Below, piece after piece: positions 52,301 to 62,143 of a DNA stretch of 64,000 bases. Origin of the DNA: Globodera rostochiensis (Eukaryota > Nematoda > Chromadorea > Rhabditida > Heteroderidae); contig JAEVLN010000001.1 of the NCBI GenBank assembly GCA_018350325.1, forward strand, positions 4,927,254-4,991,253, written 5' to 3'. The notes below the pieces were generated by a model. That model had not been told where the DNA came from, made no database searches, and saw only the letters and a list, made by a program, of their open reading frames with translations. The first letter of the stretch is position 1. Each line of letters opens with the position of its first letter. A program made the translations under genes and the position numbers.

Positions 52301-55300
52301 ATTTCGCTTAATTTTCGACTTTCTTCACCAGCAGGGACCGATTAATTGCTAATAATTAAATATATTTGCCGTCCGTCTCCAGCGCCGGCGGCCATTATTC
52401 ATTCCCTCCCTTTGCCCCAAAGTCTTTCACCCATTTTAAAGTGCCTCTGCCCCAAAAATCCTTCAAACCTCTCCAAAAAGGGTCGGGGGGAGAAAAATAA
52501 ATAAACAACAAAAAAAATTGTAAAAAAAAAACAACGAGAAATTAAAACTACAAAAGTTGTTCGGGACTTAAACATTTGCAGTCTTTGGACTATGAAGACC
52601 CCGCCCAACGGGACAACGGCTTCCTTCTGCACGTGCGCGTCTTCGACGGTCGTTTCTACGCCAGCACAAAGGTAAAGGTTAAAGTGCCAAAACAAATTCA
52701 AAAAAAATTGAATAAAAAATAACTAATTATTTTAGTTTTATTAAAATTCTTTGACAAATTAAGAATTAGCGTTCCTAATTTCGCGATTTGTTAATTTCTG
52801 TTAATAGAACGCTTTTTCCACTTATAGGTGCATGTCCAAGTCGTCGACTGCAACGACAACCCTCCGGAATTGGTCGGTCCCCGGCAGTTGTCCTTCCCCG
52901 AGTCCACTCCGATCGCAGTCCTTTTGGCCTCCTTCTCGGCTCGTGACGCCGATCAGGGCGACACACACTTTGAGTACGATCATTCTACGACAGTCAACTT
53001 CGCCAATTCATGGCCAAAGAAATTTGCGCGCCAAAATTGTGAAATTTGAAAGTGGCTCCCCGCCGACCCTTTCCCCGTCCCCGATGTCCCTACCCTCCAA
53101 AATGGCCATATTCCTATTCGTCCTTGTGGCCTTGCTTTCGCCAGTTTGTGGCCAATCCTCTGGCCCCTCAAACCCCTACGGGGCCAACGTATTCCATCGC
53201 TGGGGAGGGTCTCAGCAGAAGAGCACTCGCGAGATTATGCTTTCGGTTGTCAAAAACATCACCGAGGACACCCCCGGGGGCGAAATTCTGCTCAATTTTC
53301 GCGCCGAAGACAAGAGCTCGCCCACCTACAACCTCACGTAAGAAGCAGTTCCGTTCCCCCCCCCCCCCCCTCCCCCCGTTTTTCTGTCCCGTTAGTTGCA
53401 AGACGTTCAAAACATTTTTTCATCTTGAGAACGACCTCGAACGGCGTGAAAAGGCTGTAACAATTTTGGAGATCGTCAGATTCTTTTTTTATTGAGAGGG
53501 TCAGCAAATCTTTCAGTCGGAAATTCGAAACCAATTATTGCTTATACAAATCAATCTTTCTTTGTCCGTTCTCGAATTCTGAATGTGTTAATCCACCAGT
53601 GTTTGGAATTCCAAATTGCTGGTTATGTTAAAAGGTGAAAGCAGTAGCAGAATTCTTTCAATTAAAAAGAGTGCTGTTTCGTTGGACAGGTACCGAATCA
53701 GTCGCGAGACGGACCCCAAGCGACAGTTTTCCATTGATCAGAATGGGGCACTCCGAATTGCGCAGCCTCTCGACAGGGAGGACATTCCCTATTACGCACT
53801 TCGAATTGAGGCTTTTGACCAAGGTTCGGTCGAATCGAAACCAGAGATGTAACCGTATACCAAATTCCGGCTCCCAAAAAATGTCCAATCCGGACACAAA
53901 AATGTTCGGAATCCGGTTTACATCCTTGATCGATCGATACTGATCAATGCTTCTTTTTGCCTCTGACGACTTGACCATGTGTAATTAAGCGGGCAACATC
54001 GGTGCCCAGTATGTGGACATTTACCTGCAGGATGTGAATGACAACGCGCCCAAGCTGCTCACCCACCCCTACCCGTGCGTGTTCATGGAGAACACTTCGC
54101 CCGGTAAAAACTTATTTTTATAAAAGTTTAACAAAATAATTATTCGTTTTTGTCTGCAGAACAACAACCGCCCTGCGAAATTCGCGCCATCGACCCGGAC
54201 ACAGAGTGGCGAAACAATCGCATTGAATCCAAATGATTCCCGCAATTCAGAGAGAATGGGCCACCGTTCAACATGACACTGAGCCCGGACTTCCAATTCC
54301 GCGATTATTTGGACGTTCAATTTGACCGTGGCGGAGACAACGGAAGGGGTTCAATGCATGTGAAGGCGCTCAGAGAGTTCGACCGCGAGGATCCGGATCT
54401 TCCGGACAAACGCTTCACCGTCCCGGTAATTGTGTCGGACCGGAAGGGAAAGCAGAGCGAGCAGAAAGTGCACATAATCATCGGGGATTTGAACGACAAT
54501 CCGATGAGTGACGGGCGTATGGAAGTCCACGTGTACTCGTATAAGGGACAGCTGAAGAAGACAGTGATCGGAGTGCCCTACGTTGAGGTGGGCTAGAATT
54601 GGCTTTTCGAATCAAAACCTCGAGACTAATCTTTTATTCAGGACAAGGACGACTGGGATGTCGTGGACAAAAGTTTTCAGCTCGTCAAATCCGAGAACCA
54701 GTATTTCCATCTGCAGGACAAACAGGTGGGAAGGGAACAACTTTCCATGCTGCTTATCAGGGCATCAATTTGAAGCTGGTCATCGATGCTGAGTTGCCGG
54801 AAGGCACTTACGAGTTGGAGGTCAAAGTGGAAGACAAAGTCCGAAATGAACGCGCAATGTCTTTCATCAAAGTGAGCGTCCGAATGGTGCCCGAGATCGC
54901 CTTCGAAAGACATGTAAGCTGGCTTTATCGAAAAGTGTTTTTGAATAAATGTGAATCCCCCCAGGCGACCATCCGTCTGCTGGTCGATTCTTCGTTGTCT
55001 CCGGTTAACGACCTTTTGGACGAGGAGGCCAAAGGGTTGGCATCTGCCCTGGTTCACGAAGAACATGGGGAGCCATCGCGGCTGGAGCTGTTCCGTCGAG
55101 AGATGGAAACGCTAACCCAAGCCTTTGTGGAGGTGGTCTCGCTGAAGCCCGACGAGCAGCTCCTTCAACGCCTCTCGACTAAAGTGGTGGACCTTCGCTT
55201 TACCGCGCGAACTGGTGACGAATACCTCGACCCGGTTCATCTACACGGACTCGCCATGCGCAATAAGGAAAGACTGGCAACGGTGCTGAGGACGCGCATT

Positions 55301-58300
55301 CTGGCGGTGGGCGTGGATATGTGCAAATGGACGACGTGCGACAACGGATGCCGGACGGAGAACAGAGTGGACAATGTTAGCGCCGGGGGGGGGGGGAAGA
55401 TTGGAAGATGTCATTGAATGCCAATATTAAATGGAAATGAAAGAAACTTTGGACAATATTCGTATTTGTTTAACAGAGTGGCGTTGTGGTTCAAGCTAAT
55501 CGAACAGTTATCGTTGGTTTAAACGCATCGGCCGTCGACGTGTGCGAATGTCCCGCGTATTCCCCGAGAAGTGAATGCGACCGGACGGTTTGCTACAACG
55601 GCGGAGTCTGCCACGACACTCGGCCGGGGACCTTGTGAGTTTTATCCGGAAATGAATCCTGAAAAAGACTTTTGTTTTCTAATTCTGATCATTTTCTCAA
55701 CTCTGATCGGTTCCTTTTACTATACCGTAAAAGCCGTCCAAACTCTCTCACAAAAAATCCATAACAGTTGCGAATGTCGCAATGCTCAGCTGACCGGCTT
55801 CCGCTGCCAGGGCAACTCGCGCAGTTTCGACGGTCGCGGCTTCGCTTGGTTCAAGCCGATGCCCGGTTTTTCAATTCCTGCAATTGACCAAACTCTCCAA
55901 TTTCAGCGTGTACTTCGCTGAACATTTCGCTTCGATTCATGACCAAACAAGACGGCGTGCTCCTCTACAACGGGCCGATGGGCGACCCGCATTTAGACGC
56001 GCTCAATTACAATGATTACCTGTTGATGTACATCGAGAAGGGCATGCTGCACGCAATGCTTCAATTCAATGGCAAGGAACCGGTGGACCTATTGGTCGAG
56101 CAGATGGTCGCGGATGGACGATTTCACCGAGCGACACTCAGCCAGCAGCACAAGAAGCTGCGGTTGGTGTTGGACGACTGCACTTCGCTGGAGGTCAGCT
56201 CGCAGCAGCAACAGAGGCCGAGTCTGTCCAGCTGCATGATGAGTCGGGACGCGCCGGACGATGACGAGCGGCTGAACATCGCCGCTCCACTCCAGCTTGG
56301 CGGGCTGGCGCCGCTATCGGGGGCGGAGGACTACCCGAACGCGGTCAGGGAACACGCCCTGGGCAACTTTGTGGGCTGCACTCGCGAGTTGGTGGTCAAC
56401 AACGATGTGAGCGAACGAAGGCCACCCACCCACTGACTTTTTACGCTTTAGCATTACGATTTGTACCGACCGATTTATGCCGAACAAAGTTTCCCCGGCT
56501 GCTCAACGTTTTGGGGTGTTTCGTGCGCGGGCGATTCGCCTTCTTCATCGGCTGAGGACCATCCAAATCAGCTGAAGGACAGCTCGCCCGCCTCCGCTTA
56601 CTCACCAGCAGCACCATTCACCAGCGGCTTCTGCAATGGACATGGCGAATGTTTTGTCGAATCAATGGATCAGCAGATGGCAAAGTGCGAGTGTGAGCCC
56701 GGATGGGAAGGGGAAAGGTAAGCCACATGTGCAGCAAGTTATTTAAAGACGCTCCCTCCCTCATCTTGAGGTGCGATCGTCCGATCGACTGGGTGGAGTT
56801 CACTTCTCGGGACTCTTTCCTCAAGTACATTCTCCAAGTTCAACCAGCATACCAAGAGTCCCGAATGCGTGTTTTGTTTTTGCCGGGCTCTACCGGAATG
56901 GGACAGTTGGCATCGACTCTTGGGCAAAATCAGCCCTCGGCTTACATGAAATTGGAGATCAACCGGTTCGGTTTTTCAATTATTCTTGAATTGCTTAACT
57001 TTTATTAAGATTCACCACCCGAGGGACATTTGATTTGATGCCTTCGGCAATAGGAACCAATGCGGCGCCTGTGGAAATGGAGTTGCTAGAGCCTCGGCTG
57101 AATCATTCTGTTCCTTATTTGGTTGATTTTCACCGGACTCCCAGCAGGTGCGTGCCCCGTTTAAAAAGTTTTTGGATTTTAAAAGTTGAAAATTTAGTGC
57201 TCAACTTTTGGTTGATGGTCAGTACCGGCTGTTGAGAGAATTGGTGCCGGACAAAGAGGGCTCTCTATTTGCCGCAAGAACTTTCTTTGCCGGCAGTCAG
57301 CAAGGCCAACAAGGCTTCCAAGGCTGCATCGGCAAATTCCATTACAACAGTTTTGAGATGGGACTCCGTTTGGACGAGAGCGCCGTCGAGGGAACGCTGA
57401 ACACTGCCGGGGGGAACGAGTTGGGCGTTGCGCCCGGGGGCCCGACGTCCGCGCGACTGCAGCAAGAGGAAGACAACCGATTCCGGAGGTTCCGTCTCCA
57501 CCACCAGCACAGACAGCGACGGGAACCGCCCAACCCCGTGATTGTCCGACTGGACACCGTCAAAGGCGTCGTCCAGGGATGCTCACAGGTTCGAGAGTCC
57601 AAATCTTGGCATAACTTTTGCCTACTTTATTTTAAATAGCTGGCCACTTGCGATAAGCTCGGCGCTCATTTTTGCCCCCTCGGGCAAATTTGCACGGACA
57701 CCTGGAAGGGAGCCTTTTGTGTGTGTCCGGAGGGCAATCACGCTTCGCTGGACGTGAATGGGAGGCTGAGTCGGTGTAATCAGCGGGAAGCTGTGGCCAG
57801 CTTGGGGATCAGTAACTCAGCAATGGCCATGATTTTGGTCTCTTTGCTTCTGCTGACCCGTAAGTTGTCTCCCTCACTTAAAGTCCGAGCATTTAATGAT
57901 GTTCAGTCATCGTCATGTTGATGGTTGTCTACACAAGGAGACAAAAGCCTCCATTTGAGTCCGTTCGTCCGGAAGAGATGAAGCCGGACAGTCTTCGTCC
58001 GTACGACGTGGAGGGAGGAGGCGAGGCGGACAACACGCGACACAATTTGTCCAATCTGAGGAAGCCAGTGATGCCCTTGGACACCAACGGACTTGGCGGC
58101 GGGACGACCAAAGTGTACCCCCAGGGAGGAAGACAAATTGGTAGCCGGAGGGAACGTTTAAGTGTAGTCTAATTGACTTGGTACATTAGATGATGGACTG
58201 AATGCTCAAGTGAACGACTTGGAGACGGACCCGAACACGGGCCCGTACGACGAGTTGAGGATGTACAATGTGGAGGGGGACACCCAATCGACTCTGTCCC

Positions 58301-59858
58301 TGGAGTCCTTGGACTCGGCTCGAGTGGTCACCGGTGTCCACGGAAGCGGAGGAGCCGGCGGGCACAATTCCAACAATTCGAGCCCAAACGTAAGCATTGG
58401 TCGTTAGCATTAGCAACTCCCTCTCCCCCCTAAAGGTAAGGTGGCCCTCAAATGGATCGGCGGCTTCCGGTGGCACCGAAACTTCGTTTGTGCGGTGATC
58501 CGAGCCCCTCTTGACCTCTGACCATATTTTTGCCCGTTCCGCCACATTTTTGAGTTCCGTGCGTTTTTCACCCCATTCTTGCCATGGCTTGTCGTTGTTC
58601 CTTTCTTTGTCTCTTCCTTTTTCTCTCTTTTCCTTTTTCTCCTTTTTCTCTCTTTTCCTTTTTCTCCTTTTTCTTTCTTTTCCTTTTTTCCTTCTCTATT
58701 CCTCCCATTTGCTCACCCTTTTTTGCTTCTGTAACTATTTACTCGCACAATTAATACTTTCATCAACATTCAATCAGACGCCTTTTTTCTTTGCATTTAT
58801 ATTTTTATTTATATACCTAAACTTTCCACAGCTTACTTCAAATAAAATAATACATAATTATAAAACATTCTCAACAATTTGAAATTCTTTTTTGCTTATT
58901 CTTCTTTCGACGTTTTTTAGAGTTGGGCGAAACCCCCGGGACTTGGCAATTTGTTGGTCCCGGAAATAGCTCAACTCCAATAAAATGGTTTACTGCCACT
59001 CCATTCCCTTCTCTTTTTGATTTTGTTTATTTTATTATATATATTTTGGTTGTGTTTTTTGTATAAGCGATGATGAATAAAATAAATGCTATTTAATCTC
59101 TTTAATGTTGCCGCCTGGTTTAGTTATTGCATAGATAATATATAATTAATATTGACCCCACAATTGAATTGCTCCAAAGTTTGCCGCCCGCCGAATTTTT
59201 GGGGTCGGACGGAATTAATTATAATATTTTCAAAACGTGTATAATTAATTTCGTTTATTTACAATTGTAAGAGTTTAACACATAAATTAATTTGATTTTA
59301 TCGGATTCTTAGAGTGCATATGTCGGCGTATTTTGAATATTAGGATTATTCGAATAATCCCATTATCTGAATACTCTAGGATTATTCAAATAATACTTCC
59401 GACACATAATTATAAGCTCTTTAGGGCGTTTTAGAACATATAATCCGATCCCTAAACATAAGCATAGGAAACTAATTGCCCTTTTTTGTGCATAAAACTT
59501 TTTGTTCGATCACATCACAACACAGCCACCCCCAACTCTTTGCCCGCCCTTCTCCATTTCTTCAGCGTTCTTTTTCTTCCTCTTCTTTTGCTGCTCCTCC
59601 GGCCTCTCCAGCAAAAGTGCCGTCTTCGGATTTGCCAATTCCGAACGTCTGATGGCACTGCCGGAGAGTCCCATTGCCGGACGAAAATCGTCGCTGATTG
59701 ACCGCTGTGGAGAGACGAGTTGGATGAGGGGCCGAGGGGGCAGTGCCGTCGCGGGAAGACGACGGGACGGACCGCCAACGGACGCCCCGGGGGGACGAAG
59801 AGACGATTCAATTGAGGCCAAATTGGGCCGGGGAGAGTGGAACCAGATGGGGAACTAA
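33926..59858 (+). CDS. hmr-1: Classical cadherin with EGF/LamG and catenin-binding tail (HMR-1B-like long form)
   Basis: Giant type I adhesion receptor, roughly 3,000 residues. The first exon gives a signal peptide ([20 protein letters not shown]). About 15 cadherin repeats follow, marked by linkers such as [71 protein letters not shown] and DVNDNAPKL. Next come the membrane-proximal classic-cadherin domain (54,200-55,380), EGF ([14 protein letters not shown]), LamG, EGF ([10 protein letters not shown]), LamG, a further Cys-rich EGF-like unit and a TM ([24 protein letters not shown]). The cytoplasmic part has [11 protein letters not shown] (p120-catenin type) and [20 protein letters not shown] (beta-catenin type). 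This fits nematode HMR-1/N-cadherin; fat-like cadherins lack these tail motifs. One intron spans 43017-52581. The C-terminus either stops at 58496-58498 or splices to 59612-59858. An in-frame TGA at 54234 requires a GC-AG mini-intron. Confidence 0.85.
36310..36724. repeat. TAAAGGAGAAGGAGGA(G)n minisatellite
   Basis: More than ten units of GTAAAGGAGAAGGAGGAG plus a G run of 8-17, in a cadherin intron. Runs of G are on the coding strand. Confidence 0.85.
37648..37705. repeat. Poly-G tract in cadherin intron
   Basis: Near-continuous G with single A/C interruptions. Confidence 0.8.
43073..43391. repeat. C-run minisatellite, unit AAATAACCAAATAAGTCTC(C)n
   Basis: About seven tandem units with spacer AATAACCAAATAAGTCTC followed by C runs of 8 to 30, at the 5' end of the big cadherin intron. 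Confidence 0.85.
44315..44870. repeat. CTCATCCTCTTCTTCATC-type pyrimidine repeat
   Basis: About 550 bases of higher-order pyrimidine repeats (CCCCTCATCCT, TTCTTCATCTACCTCCTTTC). It opens a long frame of Ser/Leu/Pro/His that is not a gene. Confidence 0.85.
45180..45318. repeat. CATCATTTCCCGGGG(C)n minisatellite
   Basis: Three to four units of CCCCATCATTTCCCGG with C runs, within the large cadherin intron. Confidence 0.7.
48499..48770. repeat. AACACCCCGAACACCCCCAC minisatellite
   Basis: Array of AACACCCC, GAACACCCC and CACCCCC words, purine only at fixed positions. Large cadherin intron. Confidence 0.85.
50819..51141. repeat. CTCCCCGACC(C)n minisatellite
   Basis: More than ten units of CTCCCCGACC with C runs and a longer unit GACCTCCCCCCGTCCACCC. 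The Pro/Gly frames it creates on both strands are artefacts. Confidence 0.85.
52040..52204. repeat. CTATCCCTTCCATATACCTA(C)nGGGCACC minisatellite
   Basis: Three to four units of TCTATCCCTTCCATATA plus CCTATCCCC and GGGCACCCCC, ending about 380 bases before the next cadherin exon. Confidence 0.8.
53102..53337 (+). CDS. hmr-1: Internal first exon of the short cadherin isoform (HMR-1A-like)
   Basis: A separate signal peptide ([20 protein letters not shown]; an in-frame ATG at 53084 is the alternative start) heads an exon reading [37 protein letters not shown], the start of a cadherin repeat. It ends at 53337 with two bases of a codon (AC) before GTAAG. The shared exon starting at 53690 supplies G and then TACCGAATCAGT, giving [11 protein letters not shown]. 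The upstream long-form exon ends at 52973 with GA, also phase 2, giving [11 protein letters not shown] through the same acceptor. Two mutually exclusive 5' parts thus feed one downstream gene, so the short form has few cadherin repeats plus the shared EGF/LamG, TM and catenin-binding regions. Confidence 0.8.
59314..59407. mobile_element. Short inverted-repeat element (MITE-like)
   Basis: TATGTCGG at the left and CCGACACAT at the right form imperfect terminal inverted repeats. Inside is the perfect 18-base palindrome GGATTATTCGAATAATCC and a second half-copy AGGATTATTCAAATAAT. Size, AT-richness and symmetry suggest a non-autonomous DNA transposon in the cadherin's last intron or 3' region. No target-site duplication was confirmed. 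Confidence 0.5.
59612..59858 (+). CDS. hmr-1: Probable last exon of the cadherin
   Basis: A donor at 58494 (TTTGTGCG, then GTGATC) overlaps the alternative stop. Splicing to the acceptor CTCTCCAG ending at 59611 restores frame and reads [34 protein letters not shown], then an Arg/Gly-rich tail ending EWNQMGN, stop 59856-59858. The frame stays open for 82 codons in otherwise AT-rich DNA. It would add a basic tail after the beta-catenin-type motif; the unspliced form would instead stop at 58498. Confidence 0.5.
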
Positions 59859-59859
59859 A

Positions 59860-61515
59860 TCAGTGAGTCAGCAGTGTGTCGGCAAATGGTCTCGATTCTG
59901 ATTTTATTTTTAACTTTTTTAGAATAATAAGTTTTGGAACCCCCCGCCCCCTGCAAATTATCCCCGGAGGGATTCCCCCCCCCCCACAAATTACCCCGGG
60001 AGGGATTCCCCCCCCCCACAAATTATCCCCGGGAGGGATTCCCCCCCCCCACAAATTATCCCCGGGAGGGATTCCCCCCCCCCCCCACAAATTATCCCCG
60101 GGAGGGATTCCCTCCACCCACCGTCTCCCCCCCCCCGGGAAATTATCCCCAGGAGGGATTCCCTTCACCCACCGTCTTTTCCAACACCGCCAATTCAATC
60201 TCGCAAAAGCGCGTCCCCAATAAATCCGCCAATTTTTCCCCGCTCATCCGGTCAACTTCCCGCGTCTTTTGGCTGATTATCAGCCCAAGCAGCACAAATT
60301 TTTTCTGAATAAAAACAGAATAAATATTCGTTAATAATAAATATATATTTAGTAACGATTTACCTTTCCTTTCATTGTGTTAATTGCCTTCGGGGAATAA
60401 TATTCAAACATTTTTTGAATGCATTCGAACGATTCCCTTTGATCGATGCGACAGACGAGCACAATTCGCTGGGCAATTCCAATTTCGACGGTCAATTCAG
60501 CCGGCGACTTATGTAATTAAATAACAGAAGCAAAAAAAAAAACAAATAACTGCCCCAACTTCTTTGCCCTCAGTCAATTCGATGTGTCGCGCATTGTCCA
60601 AATGGACAGAAAAAGCGCGGCGAATTTCCGTTTGGAGGGGTCCGACTGAGGAGACGACCAAAACGAAGGGCTTTTCAAGCGGAGAAGAGAAGAGCGAACT
60701 TGCGGAGCCGGTGGTCGCCGAGCGGAAGGAGTGCACACTGACGCGACATTTGTTGGCATTGGCATTGGCATCATCTGATCGATCGGTTCAGTCTTTGATC
60801 GAACGGACAGGACACTCACCGTCCATTTGTTGTGCATATTTATTTTTAATTCGAAGAAAGCTTTTCCGCAAATTGCCCATCCTCGAGAATTGCTGTTGCT
60901 GTTGTCCCATTTCTTTTGTGGCGTCCGCCTCCAAATTGGCGTCCTCCGCTCTTTCTGGCAACACAACATTCTTTGGACGACGCTGACTTGCCCGCATGGC
61001 CTCTCTTTGTAACATTCTGGCCTTAGTTTTAACGGATTTTGCGATTTATTTGGGCCTTTAGTCCTTTATCCTTTCACCTCTTTTGATGAGTGAATTGTGC
61101 GCCGGAGGGCATTTCGGATGAAGTTGCTCTTGCCGGAGGAGTCAATTCTCTTAAACTCAGCCACTTTCTAAAACAATAATTCTGAGAATTCGGGAAAAGT
61201 ATCTGCCTGAGTGATTGTGGTGTTCGGGATGGGCGGCAGCGTGGGACAACGGCAGAAAGGGCAAACGGTGGCACGACGGAGCCACGGCTGAATACAGTGA
61301 CGACAGAACGAGTGGCCGCAGCTGAGGATCAAAGGCTGAATTTGCGACTCATTAGCAAAGCGAATATCCGATGCAGCGGTTAATGAGAACTTCCCGCTGA
61401 CCTCGTTGAACATGTTCTTGCAGAGAAAGCAACACAACTCATCGGCTGCTTCGGATTGTGCAGACGCCGAAGCAAACTTTGCGGGCGATGAAGCCGTAGG
61501 AAGTGATCGGAACAT
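59860..61515 (-). CDS. RING finger fused to a degenerate Ras-like domain
   Basis: Start taken at 61515 (MFRSLPTASSPAKFASASAQ). A C3HC4 RING follows: CFLCKNMFNE joined to PLILSCGHSFCRHC, then IQPWLRRATVCPFC, typical of E3 ubiquitin ligases. A GC-AG intron (61168-61206) leads to a basic segment (KVAEFKRIDSSGKSNFIRNA) and then in phase to ARMLQREAMRASQRRPKN. A Gln/Asn-rich linker with NANAN precedes a domain laid out like a small GTPase: RVSVHSFRSATTGSASSLF in the P-loop position, QRIVLVCRIDQRESFECIQK (the Ras LVYDI..SF region), KKFVLLGLIISQKTREVDRM where NKxD should be, and GEKLADLLGTRFCEI. P-loop Lys, DxxG and NKxD are all missing, so GTP binding is unlikely. The last intron is a C-run minisatellite; the final exon ends ADTLLTH. 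Confidence 0.65.
59938..60172. repeat. C-run minisatellite, unit ACAAATTATCCCCGGGAGGG + ATTC(C)n
   Basis: About six units share AAATTATCCCCGGGAGGGATTC with C runs of 8-14, inside the last intron of the RING/Ras-like gene. The spacer carries the palindrome CCCGGG. Confidence 0.85.
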
Positions 61516-62143
61516 CCTTCGGGGAAAGTCGGCCAGAACGGACAAAAAATAACTGATCGGAGCAACGGAAAAATTATGTTCTATGCGGTTAAGAAATATT
61601 CCGAATGAAAAGGATGTGAGGGAGGGGGATAAATGGGGGAGGGGGGGGGGGGGGGGGGGGGGGATAAATGGGGGAGGGGGGGGGGGGGGAGGGGTCACAG
61701 ATGTGAGTATTTACGGGGGGGGGGGGAATCGATGGAGGATGAAAAAAAACTTGGATTGGGGGAGATGAACAACGTTTTAGGGACAAATTGAACGGGGAGG
61801 CGGGGGCGGAGTGCGGGGATGGGAGGAGAACAAAGACCGGGGGAGGGGGCCGGGGCGAGGCGGGGAAATCCTCAAATCAGTCAGTAAGCAAAAGGCAATG
61901 ACAGAACTTTGTTCATTTTCGTGCCCAAGGCCAATTTCCCAGATGGCATATCAAAATGTGAAGTTGCCGTTTTTTTATCTTTTATTTCAAAGAACCAAAA
62001 GAATTATATTTTTACATTCTTTGGAAGTATTTAACCCTTAAGACAAAAAGGTTTCGACAAAATTGCTTAGAAATTTAATATTTTAATTTGGCCAAAGATG
62101 CAAATGGACAATTTATTTATTTTTTGCTTTGTCGAGAAATTCA
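61516..62143. other. Divergent intergenic region with poly-G
   Basis: Separates the divergently transcribed RING/Ras-like and DEG/ENaC genes. Two copies of GGGATAAATGGGGGAGG with G runs of up to about 25 lie at 61626-61692, and another G run near 61718. No gene supported. Confidence 0.55.

Larger units (their letters stand above)
43017..52581 (+). other. 9.6-kb cadherin intron
   Basis: The exon ending VGVLRLRK joins in phase 0 to [20 protein letters not shown], so nothing in between is needed for the long form. It is by far the longest intron in the window. It is packed with C-run minisatellites and pyrimidine repeats but also contains several non-repetitive GC-richer islands (about 45320-45660, 46640-47110, 51180-51590). 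By analogy with C. elegans hmr-1, where an internal promoter drives the short isoform, these islands are candidate regulatory elements for the 53102 start; no nested gene was supported. Confidence 0.7.
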
